Assembly: GCA_964452115.1 (NCBI GenBank)
Contig: CAYVKY010000055.1
Span: forward strand, 1 to 13,532
Reading direction: 5' to 3'
From: CAYVKY01 sp964452115
GTDB taxonomy: Bacteria; Bacteroidota; Ignavibacteria; Tepidaquicellales; Tepidaquicellaceae
Length of the DNA stretch: 13,532 bases
Below are positions 6,649-13,532 of the stretch, piece after piece. The translations under genes and the position numbers were made by a program. Below the pieces are notes generated by a model, which searched no databases, was not told the DNA's origin, and worked only from the letters and a program-made list of their open reading frames with translations. Numbering within the stretch: the stretch's first letter is position 1; each line of letters starts with the position of its first letter.

Positions 6649-8886
6649 ATGCTTAAAGATTCAGATTACAAGATTATTTTCAATAATTATTCTGCGGGAT
6701 TACTTTTGCTTGATCTCGAAAGTTCGATTTTCCAGTCTAATAAGTGGATAGAATCTGATCTCGGCTTTGCCAAAAAAGAATTAACGGGGATGAAATTCTG
6801 TGAACTCCTGAGCGATTCGGGCGAAAAAGATTTTATGAATAATCTTTTTCATGAAATGAAAGAGTTGGACAATCCTCTTCCTATTCTGCAGATTAAACTG
6901 AAAACATCTGCCGGCAGCACAATTTTATATGATATTAAAATTATAAAAATATTTCTGCAAAGCGGCAGCAGCACGTTTTATAACTGCACACTTACACATC
7001 ATGCGAAAAATGAACCGCTCCAAAAGCAATTGGCGGATGCAGGAAAAAAAATTTACGATATTGAAAGTTTGATACAGGAATGTTATTACGAAATAGACAA
7101 TGAATATAAAATCACTTATATATCCGACAAAATATTTGAACTCCTTGGATACACCCCTGCCGAAGTAACCGGCAAACAGCCGTACAGCCTGATGAAATCG
7201 ACAGAAGCAAAAAAAGCAAGATTTTACTATGATGAAATCTTCAGGCAGGTAAAACCTTTTCAAGGCTACAAACTGGAGATGCTCCGCAAATCAGGTGAAG
7301 CCGTCGGCATGGAAACTAACGGACTTCCTATAACCGATGAAAACGGATGTATAACCGGAATCAGAGCCATGCTGCGTTCGAATGACCAAAAAGATGAAAA
7401 CGGTCAGGGAATCTTTGTTTCAAGGGGTAGGATGGAACAATTATTTTCTTCATCCGATAATATATTAAGATTTATTCTCGAAGGAAATAATTTTTTTATA
7501 ACATCCAATGTAAGCAAAATTTTCGGATATAAGGAAGATACTTTTTTCAGCCTGCAAAATTTTCTTAAAAAGATCACTCAACCCGGTGAGTACGAAGAAA
7601 TTTTCGGAAAATTTTTCAGGTGGGCAAAATCAAATTCGGATTATCTGGAATTCGAATTTAATGCAGTTACTGAAACCGGACAAATTAAACGTGTAAGTGT
7701 TTTCAGCATCAAACCTGTTCCCGACAGCAGGAAATTATTTTTCGTTTCAACATTATTTGACCTTAGTTCAGGCTTTGAAAGTCAGGATTTCACTAAATCA
7801 AGTTTGAAACTTCTGAATTTATTACCGCTGGATATCGAGATATCTGACATAAATGGAAACGTAATTTTCAGCAAGACAAAAAACACGATTTCCTCCGGCT
7901 TTCAGAACGGGAACCCGAAAAAGGGACAGAATAAATTTATAGATTTTGTAAATCACGGCGTAAAGGAAGGCATTTCAAAAACATTAAAAGAAACGGGATT
8001 TTATCAGGGTGAAGTGCTGACTTACGACAGCAGTGGAATAAAAAGATGGAATAACCTTCTGGTGATTAATATTAAAAATAATCAGAACAAAGTTACGCAT
8101 TATCTTAAAATAAAAAGAGACATTACTGATGAAATAGTTTACAGGAATAAGAATTTCACTAAAGACATCAAATTGTCACGCAAAGATAAATTCATTAAAG
8201 AAATTTTTTTAAATCTCGTGACCGATGTGTTGTCTCCTCTGAATTCAATTATCGGTTTCGGTGAAATACTCAGAAACAACCTTGAAGGTTCGGATAACGA
8301 ATTTTTAGCGGATGGACTGCTGTCCGAAAGCATTAAATTATTTTCAGATTTAAAGTCAATATTATATTTATTAAAAATTGATTATCAGGTTGCGGAAGAA
8401 CCTTATACAAATTTATTTTTATCGAAAGAAATAAAAGGAATTGCAGACCACTACAGAAACATTGCCGGAGCAAAAGATGTAGCATTGGATTTCAAATCAA
8501 ATACGAAAAATGATGTCGTTTTTGCAAACATAAATTTGCTAAACATTCTTCTGAATTGCCTGCTCGATACATCGCTTTCATTTACGAATGCAGGTTCAAT
8601 CAAATTGCAGATAGATTCATATAGAAGGAAATCAAAAGATTATACACTTTTAAGCATCTCAGACACAGGTACAGGTTTGCCTCAGGAAACAATTAATATG
8701 CTGAGCAGAAAAATCGATGATGAAGCTTTTATACCGGTGAATTTCAACAGAGTATGGCTGAATTTAAGTATAGCAAAAAATATCTGTTATATACTTGGCG
8801 GCTCTCTGACAATTGATAATTATCCGACAGAGGGTACATCTTACACAATTATTTTTCCGAATTTTGCAGAAAGAAAAGTAAGGTAA
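6649..8886 (+). CDS. multi-PAS histidine-kinase-like protein lacking the phosphoacceptor His (pseudokinase)
   Basis: A 745-residue soluble protein with no signal peptide or membrane helix, so it is probably cytoplasmic. Four PAS-like domains lie at about 5-118, 138-244, 262-372 and 388-494; the second and the last are the clearest (FELLGYTPAEVTGK; KVTHYLKIKRDITDE). A HisKA-like helix pair follows at about 513-577. Its H-box reads NLVTDVLSPLNSIIGF where active kinases have N-x-SHELRTPLNSIIGF, so Thr525 replaces the phosphoacceptor His. The HATPase-like domain (about 590-740) keeps the G1 box SDTGTGLP and ILGGSLTID, but the N-box has Cys637 and Thr641 in place of the usual Asn residues, and the G2 box reads RVWLNLSIAK without its glycines. 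ATP hydrolysis and autophosphorylation therefore look unlikely. It may be a scaffold, ligand sensor or heterodimer partner. The next gene, 3 nt downstream, encodes a PAS-receiver protein, its obvious partner. Confidence 0.85.
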   Translation: MLKDSDYKIIFNNYSAGLLLLDLESSIFQSNKWIESDLGFAKKELTGMKFCELLSDSGEKDFMNNLFHEMKELDNPLPILQIKLKTSAGSTILYDIKIIKIFLQSGSSTFYNCTLTHHAKNEPLQKQLADAGKKIYDIESLIQECYYEIDNEYKITYISDKIFELLGYTPAEVTGKQPYSLMKSTEAKKARFYYDEIFRQVKPFQGYKLEMLRKSGEAVGMETNGLPITDENGCITGIRAMLRSNDQKDENGQGIFVSRGRMEQLFSSSDNILRFILEGNNFFITSNVSKIFGYKEDTFFSLQNFLKKITQPGEYEEIFGKFFRWAKSNSDYLEFEFNAVTETGQIKRVSVFSIKPVPDSRKLFFVSTLFDLSSGFESQDFTKSSLKLLNLLPLDIEISDINGNVIFSKTKNTISSGFQNGNPKKGQNKFIDFVNHGVKEGISKTLKETGFYQGEVLTYDSSGIKRWNNLLVINIKNNQNKVTHYLKIKRDITDEIVYRNKNFTKDIKLSRKDKFIKEIFLNLVTDVLSPLNSIIGFGEILRNNLEGSDNEFLADGLLSESIKLFSDLKSILYLLKIDYQVAEEPYTNLFLSKEIKGIADHYRNIAGAKDVALDFKSNTKNDVVFANINLLNILLNCLLDTSLSFTNAGSIKLQIDSYRRKSKDYTLLSISDTGTGLPQETINMLSRKIDDEAFIPVNFNRVWLNLSIAKNICYILGGSLTIDNYPTEGTSYTIIFPNFAERKVR

Positions 8887-8889
8887 TTT

Positions 8890-11232
8890 ATGGATTACTA
8901 TAATTTAAAAAAAGAAAAATTAATTGAAGAAATATTAAGGCTGAAGCTGGAAAATGAATTATTGGCAGATACAGGCGAGGGGTTTAAATTTATTTTTGAA
9001 AACAGCTGCAATTCAATCATAGTAATAAACGATAAAGGAAAAGTTCTTAATTCAAACAAAGCAGCCAAAATATTATTCGGCATCAGGGATACAAAAAGGA
9101 ATAAAATTTCATTAAGAGAATTCAGATGCTCTGACGGCTCCGACCTTCAGGATAATGTAATGAAATCCGCTGCAAAAGGCAGATTCAGGCAGGAAGTCAG
9201 TATCAGCGGCGAGCTTGTATGCATCGGCTGTGAAGTCTTATTTAAGGATAAAAACAATATCATCTGCATATTCAGCAAAGAAAAAAGTGATGCAAATTTA
9301 CAGTTCGATTTAAGTTATATAATCGGAGGTCATTTTGAATTTTTCAGTAAACTGGATGCAGGCATAAATATAATCAGCAGGGATTTCAGGATTAAGTATT
9401 CCAACGATTCAGCAAAAAAACTAAATTCGGGAAATCAGAATTCGGCAAACAGAAAATGCTTCGATATATACGGCAAATCAAAACAAAACGGTCAATGCGA
9501 TAAATGTCCCGTTGCCCTAAGTTTCGATGACGGAACCGTTCACAAACAAATCATTCCTCTCGGAAATTCTCACGGCGATAAAACCTATCAGGTCACATCC
9601 TTCCCAATCCTTGGCAGCGGCGGTGAAATAACCGGCGCAATAGAATACATCTCTGACACGAGAAAAGACATTAATGAATCTGCAATATTTGACGGAATAT
9701 TTTTCACAAAAAATATACTTGATTCTATACCCGTGCCTATATTTATTAAATATACGGATGGAAAATATTTAACCTGTAATAAAGAATTCACAAGATATTT
9801 TAATCTTGAAGAGAAAGATATATTGATGAAGAATGATACCGAATTATTCGGTGAACATTATGCTGAATTATTTGCTCATTCGGACTTTGAGACAATTAAA
9901 GACGGTATATTCGAAGAATATCTTGATGCCTTCAGAATTTCCGATGACCGGCCGCCGGGATGTTTTCTTATTAGAAGAACTCTTTGCAAATCTGATGGCA
10001 ATACAAGTTTAATTATCGGTGCTGCTACGGATATAACTGAGACTAAAAATATACAGGATGAGCTGACAAAACAAAAAAATTATATTTTCAATATTATTGA
10101 AAATGCCAATGTAATGATAATCGGTCTGGATCTTGAAGGCAATATCACGCTGTTTAATAAGATGGCAGAAAATATCACGGGATATTCGCGCAATGAAATT
10201 ATGGGGAAAAATTATTTTGAATATATTGTTCCCAGAGGCAAATTTCCCGGGGTCTATGAATCATTTATGCATTTCTCACACTCGAAAGTTATTAAATATG
10301 ATAATTACGAAAATTATATTAAAACCAAATCCGGGGAAGAAAAATATATTTCGTGGAGAGACAGTGCAACTGTGGATGGCGATAAAGTCACTGGTATAAT
10401 TTCATTCGGCATAGATTTGTCATTTTCCAGATATGAGCGTGAAACACTGAGAAGATTTACTATGGCAGCGGAATTAAGTGAAAGTGCAATTCTAATCGCT
10501 GATAAAAGCGGTTCCGTAAAATATATTAATCCTGCATTTACAAAAATCACCGGTTACAGTTTTGATGAAACGAAGGGTAGAAACAGTTTATATTTTAAAT
10601 CCAGAATGACAGATTCCGATGCTTTCAATAATGTATGGAAGAAAATAAAATCAGGACAGAATTTTAAAGGCGAATTTAAATTTAAGAAAAAAAACGGCGA
10701 GGAGTATTGGGAAAGCAATTCCATTTCATCTGTCAAAGATGAAAACGGACAGATCTCTGATATTATTGTTATTAAAAATGATATTACAAAATACAAAAAT
10801 TCTTTCGAAGGAAAGGGCAAAGAGAAAATTAGCGATAATATTCCGCCCGCATTTTCCGCAGATGGTACAAGAAAGCCAAACATTCTTTTTGCCGCTGAAA
10901 ATGACATTAACATTAAAATTACCGTCAGTTTATTGAAGAAGTATTTTGATGTTGATATTGTCTCTATTAATGATGAAGCCTTAATAAAGCATAACGCTCA
11001 AAAATATGATATCGTTCTTTTCGATATCAATCCCCAATCGGGAAAAAGCATATTTAAGATATTAAATGAAATCCGCAGACACGGTACTCGGAAAGGCATA
11101 CCTTTTATTGCCGTTTCAAATTATGATGTGATTAGCGAAAGACAAAATCTGATAAATGCAGGATTCACCGATTATCTGGCAAGACCGTTTACTAAGGAAC
11201 AGCTGCTTTACATAATAAAAAAATATATTTAA
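8890..11232 (+). CDS. multi-PAS protein with Cys motifs and degenerate C-terminal receiver domain
   Basis: A 780-residue cytoplasmic protein. A short coiled coil (6-25) is followed by five PAS-like domains at about 32-130, 148-257, 270-384, 396-510 and 522-634, and a receiver-like domain at 662-780. There is no kinase domain and no DNA-binding output. The second PAS contains CFDIYGKSKQNGQCDKCP (Cys190, Cys203, Cys206), a pattern seen in some sensor PAS domains; the first has CIGC (111-114). In the receiver, Asp712 in IVLFDINP is at the phosphoacceptor position, but the acidic pair is reduced to Ala669-Glu670, the Thr/Ser position is Ser743 and the conserved Lys before Pro is Arg765. Phosphorylation chemistry may be altered. 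The gene starts 3 nt after the pseudokinase stop, with AAGG at 8880-8883, so the two form one operon. Its stop shares TTAA with the stop of the convergent kinase. Confidence 0.85.
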   Translation: MDYYNLKKEKLIEEILRLKLENELLADTGEGFKFIFENSCNSIIVINDKGKVLNSNKAAKILFGIRDTKRNKISLREFRCSDGSDLQDNVMKSAAKGRFRQEVSISGELVCIGCEVLFKDKNNIICIFSKEKSDANLQFDLSYIIGGHFEFFSKLDAGINIISRDFRIKYSNDSAKKLNSGNQNSANRKCFDIYGKSKQNGQCDKCPVALSFDDGTVHKQIIPLGNSHGDKTYQVTSFPILGSGGEITGAIEYISDTRKDINESAIFDGIFFTKNILDSIPVPIFIKYTDGKYLTCNKEFTRYFNLEEKDILMKNDTELFGEHYAELFAHSDFETIKDGIFEEYLDAFRISDDRPPGCFLIRRTLCKSDGNTSLIIGAATDITETKNIQDELTKQKNYIFNIIENANVMIIGLDLEGNITLFNKMAENITGYSRNEIMGKNYFEYIVPRGKFPGVYESFMHFSHSKVIKYDNYENYIKTKSGEEKYISWRDSATVDGDKVTGIISFGIDLSFSRYERETLRRFTMAAELSESAILIADKSGSVKYINPAFTKITGYSFDETKGRNSLYFKSRMTDSDAFNNVWKKIKSGQNFKGEFKFKKKNGEEYWESNSISSVKDENGQISDIIVIKNDITKYKNSFEGKGKEKISDNIPPAFSADGTRKPNILFAAENDINIKITVSLLKKYFDVDIVSINDEALIKHNAQKYDIVLFDINPQSGKSIFKILNEIRRHGTRKGIPFIAVSNYDVISERQNLINAGFTDYLARPFTKEQLLYIIKKYI

Positions 11233-13142
11233 TTATTATGATTGCCGGGCAGAAGGACTTCCACAGTTGTTCCGATATTTTCAATACTGCTGATTTTTAA
11301 TTTACCGTTGTTTTTTTCAATCAGTTCCTTAACCAGATACATACCGATGCCGCTTCCTTTTTCCCCGTCGGTTCCGAATGAAGAAATATTTTTTTTGCCG
11401 GCAAGCAATTCATCGATTTTTTCACTTGTCATTCCTACTCCGGAATCCGATATTTTTATCATAAGCATTCCGTCACTTGCATCGGCTACATCAATTAAAA
11501 TTCGTCCGTTCTGATTTGTAAACTTTATTGAATTCGTAATAAGGTTTCTTATTACGGAATCAAATGTGTTTACATCCATATTCAGTATTTTTTTCTTATC
11601 GGCATTATTAATCCTGCAGGTAATTGATTTATTTTTAAAAAGCGGAATATACGGTTCAATAAGTGAATTCATTCTTTCGATAACATTGAATTTCTCATTT
11701 ATGAATTCCATTTTACCCATCTGAATTTTTGCCCAGTCAAGCATATTTTCAAGCATCACATATTGACCTTCAATCGAACCGTAGAGGTCTATGCAAAGTT
11801 CACTGATGTTTTTCTTTGAAAATCCGTCAATGTTCTCAATCAAAATATTCAGCAGCCCGAGATAACCCGAGTAAGGACCTCTCAGGTCGTGTGAGATAAT
11901 GGAAAAAAGTTTATTTTTTTCATCATTAATTTTTAAAAGTTCTTTTTCTGATTTTTCAAGTTTTACGTTTTTTTCCGATAAATTTTTGTTGACAAACTCA
12001 AGCGTATGATTGATACGATGGATCTTTTTATAACTGATATATATATAAACCGCGAATGCTATCACAAGCAGGGCAAATGTATATATTGAATATCTTTCAA
12101 AATTTATCAGGTCGTTTTCCTTGCTCAAAACGGCGAGTTCCTTATCCTTGCGTTCAATATCCAGTCTCACTTCCTCGTTTGCAATTTTATCGGAAATCGC
12201 ATCGTTGAAAACTGTATCTTTGATGTTTGAATACAGTCTGCTGTATTTATATGAGAGCTCATATTTTTTCATACCGGAATAAATATTCATCAGGTTTTCA
12301 TATCCTCTTGACAGTGAAGTTTTATTATCAGACTTTACTGCGGTTTCAACCGCCTGCAGGCTGAATTTTTCCGCATTTTTATAATCATTCAGTTTCAGAT
12401 ATGCATTCCCTAAATCATTAAATACTTTCGAAATAAGGTCCTGCCTGTTTATTATCTGATTAATCATCAATGCCTTGAAATAATAAACCAGCGCTTCATT
12501 AATTTTACCCTGACTTTCGTAAACCATTGCAATACTCCTGTCGGATTCCGAAGCTATGGATTTGTCATTTAATTTTTCATATAAATTCAAAACCTTGTTG
12601 AAATATTCCAGAGATTTTTCGGGATTTCCGGTTGCAAAATAAATTTTACCGATAGAGTTTTCTATCGTTGCAATGTCGTCCTGGTCAATGCTTTCGTTCT
12701 GTGCCTTAAGAAAATATTCAAGTGATGCATTATAATCTTTAAGTCTGAAATATATTTCCCCGATGTTTATCAGAATTTTTGCATAGTCGTTGCTTATACT
12801 TACGTAGTTCCCAAGTGATATTGCTTCGTTCAGATAATTAAGTGCAGTGTTTAAATCGTACAATTGTGTATAAATCCTCCCAAGCAGTTTGCCTGCCCGC
12901 ATCTGGTCCGGCTTTATTTCATTCTTTTTACTCAGCTCATAAGCCCTTTTTGCATAAGTCAAAGATATCTGAATATTTTTATAAAGATTTTCATCGGCAA
13001 TATTAAGCATCGCTTTAATTCTTTCATCAACCTGAAACTGAGTAAGGTTTTTGTCAATACTGTCGTACTGACTGAATGCCGGGCCGGCAGTTATAAGCAG
13101 AACAAACATCGTAGCAAATAAGACAGGTATGCACTTTTTCAT
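11229..13142 (-). CDS. TPR-containing transmembrane sensor histidine kinase
   Basis: A 637-residue orphan-type sensor kinase. Residues 1-24 are a signal peptide (ending PAFSQ). Residues about 40-310 are helical tetratricopeptide-type repeats (for example YAKILINIGEIYFRLKDY, then AYLKLNDYKNAEKF), expected outside the inner membrane. A single membrane helix lies at 351-370, then a coiled coil (376-410). The kinase core is intact: H-box SIISHDLRGPY with His418, N-box NLITNSIKFT with Asn533 and Asn537, G1 ISDSGVGM (Asp566) and G2 GSGIGMYL (596-603). This layout is a common kinase type in Bacteroidota-like bacteria. No receiver domain is fused and no response-regulator gene with an output domain is beside it. 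The leader has no Shine-Dalgarno. It lies 47 nt downstream of the sucA stop on the same strand, so read-through from sucA is possible. Confidence 0.92.
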   Translation of the reverse strand: MKKCIPVLFATMFVLLITAGPAFSQYDSIDKNLTQFQVDERIKAMLNIADENLYKNIQISLTYAKRAYELSKKNEIKPDQMRAGKLLGRIYTQLYDLNTALNYLNEAISLGNYVSISNDYAKILINIGEIYFRLKDYNASLEYFLKAQNESIDQDDIATIENSIGKIYFATGNPEKSLEYFNKVLNLYEKLNDKSIASESDRSIAMVYESQGKINEALVYYFKALMINQIINRQDLISKVFNDLGNAYLKLNDYKNAEKFSLQAVETAVKSDNKTSLSRGYENLMNIYSGMKKYELSYKYSRLYSNIKDTVFNDAISDKIANEEVRLDIERKDKELAVLSKENDLINFERYSIYTFALLVIAFAVYIYISYKKIHRINHTLEFVNKNLSEKNVKLEKSEKELLKINDEKNKLFSIISHDLRGPYSGYLGLLNILIENIDGFSKKNISELCIDLYGSIEGQYVMLENMLDWAKIQMGKMEFINEKFNVIERMNSLIEPYIPLFKNKSITCRINNADKKKILNMDVNTFDSVIRNLITNSIKFTNQNGRILIDVADASDGMLMIKISDSGVGMTSEKIDELLAGKKNISSFGTDGEKGSGIGMYLVKELIEKNNGKLKISSIENIGTTVEVLLPGNHNN

Positions 13143-13154
13143 ATTGATTTATTT

Positions 13155-13184
13155 TTGAATTTTATCAAAACTTTCTGGTATAAT
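13155..13184 (+). promoter_or_regulatory. sigma-70-like promoter motif antisense to sucA
   Basis: TTGAAT at 13155-13160 and a perfect TATAAT at 13179-13184 are 18 nt apart, with TGG just before the -10 giving an extended TGnTATAAT element. It lies in the 49-nt gap between the kinase start and the sucA stop but points in the + direction, into the 3' end of sucA antisense. No + strand gene follows inside the window. It may be chance in AT-rich DNA or an antisense promoter. Confidence 0.35.
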
Positions 13185-13191
13185 ATTTTTT

Positions 13192-13532
13192 TCATTTAAA
13201 TACTTCGGATATTAATTCTTTCTGTGTGTCTTCAAATACTTTATATGAACCGGGAGCAGGGCTCGAACTTTCTGCACGTGAATAATATTTTATTACAGGT
13301 TTAAAATCCGGTAATTTTGAAATCCTGATTTTCATATAGTTCAGCGCCCCCATATTTTCAGGCTCTTCCTGAACAAATCTGATCATACCCGCATTTGTAT
13401 AGGAATTAATAATATTAATTAATTCATTTTCAGGGAAGGGATAGAACTGTTCAATTCTTATTATCGACACATCATTTCTTTTGTTTTCAATTCTGTATTT
13501 ATTAAGTTCGTAATACACTTTTCCGTAAGTCA
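13192..13532 (-). CDS. sucA: 2-oxoglutarate dehydrogenase E1 component, C-terminal part (partial at window edge)
   Basis: The C-terminal 112 or so residues of the thiamine-diphosphate-dependent E1 subunit, which decarboxylates 2-oxoglutarate and passes the succinyl group to the lipoyl domain of E2 in the TCA cycle. The frame is open to the right edge, reading TYGKVYYEL there, so the 5' part is missing. The tail contains the landmarks of this family: GKVYYEL, IIRIEQFYPFPENEL, VQEEPENMGALNY and, near the end, SRAESSSPAPGSYKVFEDTQKEL in the place of the 'R-x-xSASPATG...H..EQ' block. The C-terminal 'EQ' region is slightly divergent (EDTQKEL), which still fits. It ends 49 nt before the kinase gene on the same strand. 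Confidence 0.85.
   Translation of the reverse strand, partial: TYGKVYYELNKYRIENKRNDVSIIRIEQFYPFPENELINIINSYTNAGMIRFVQEEPENMGALNYMKIRISKLPDFKPVIKYYSRAESSSPAPGSYKVFEDTQKELISEVFK

Noticed and set aside
1..13532. CRISPR arrays, tRNA or rRNA genes, and transposase genes
   Set aside because: I saw no regularly spaced direct repeats, no cloverleaf-like block in the few intergenic gaps, and no transposase motifs in any long frame.

Overview
The window looks like chromosome from a member of the Bacteroidota/Chlorobi/Ignavibacteria group, most likely an Ignavibacteria-like bacterium. The main clue is the first gene, a secreted subtilase ending in a type IX secretion C-terminal domain with the NYPNPFNPST motif typical of these lineages. 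An outer-membrane barrel protein, mostly SD-less AT-rich leaders and an A+T-rich composition agree with this. The assignment is inferred from protein features; there is no rRNA or other marker gene in the window.

Layout. Positions 1-350 are non-coding and hold two 18-bp palindromes in inverted orientation plus a GC-rich REP-like hairpin. Positions 351-3318 (+) carry the T9SS-exported S8 protease and a small outer-membrane protein, closed by a strong intrinsic terminator. Positions 3420-4515 (+) form a compact two-gene cassette with its own near-consensus promoter, a 9-bp inverted repeat upstream and clear Shine-Dalgarno sequences. It encodes a phage-type protein that may be a single-strand-annealing/recombination factor, followed by an HNH endonuclease. 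The cassette's 3' end overlaps the end of the next, convergent operon by 23 bp.

Positions 4493-6489 (-) encode a membrane-anchored HtrA protease and an oligopeptide-type ABC ATPase, coupled by a TAATG overlap. Positions 6649-11232 (+) encode two large multi-PAS proteins separated by 3 nt. The first has a histidine-kinase-like C-terminus that has lost the phosphoacceptor His, the N-box Asn residues and the G2 glycines. The second has PAS domains, a Cys cluster and a degenerate C-terminal receiver. Convergent with it, sharing only 4 bp, is an intact TPR-transmembrane histidine kinase (11229-13142, -). The 3' end of a 2-oxoglutarate dehydrogenase E1 gene (-) runs off the right edge.

How the genes may work together. 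The protease and barrel protein belong to the cell envelope and secretion. HtrA is envelope quality control. The PAS/PAS-REC pair looks like an intracellular sensory complex that cannot use ordinary His-to-Asp phosphotransfer from its own kinase-like subunit; the neighbouring intact kinase is a candidate phosphodonor or unrelated. The recombination/HNH cassette looks acquired. These links are inference from gene order and residues.
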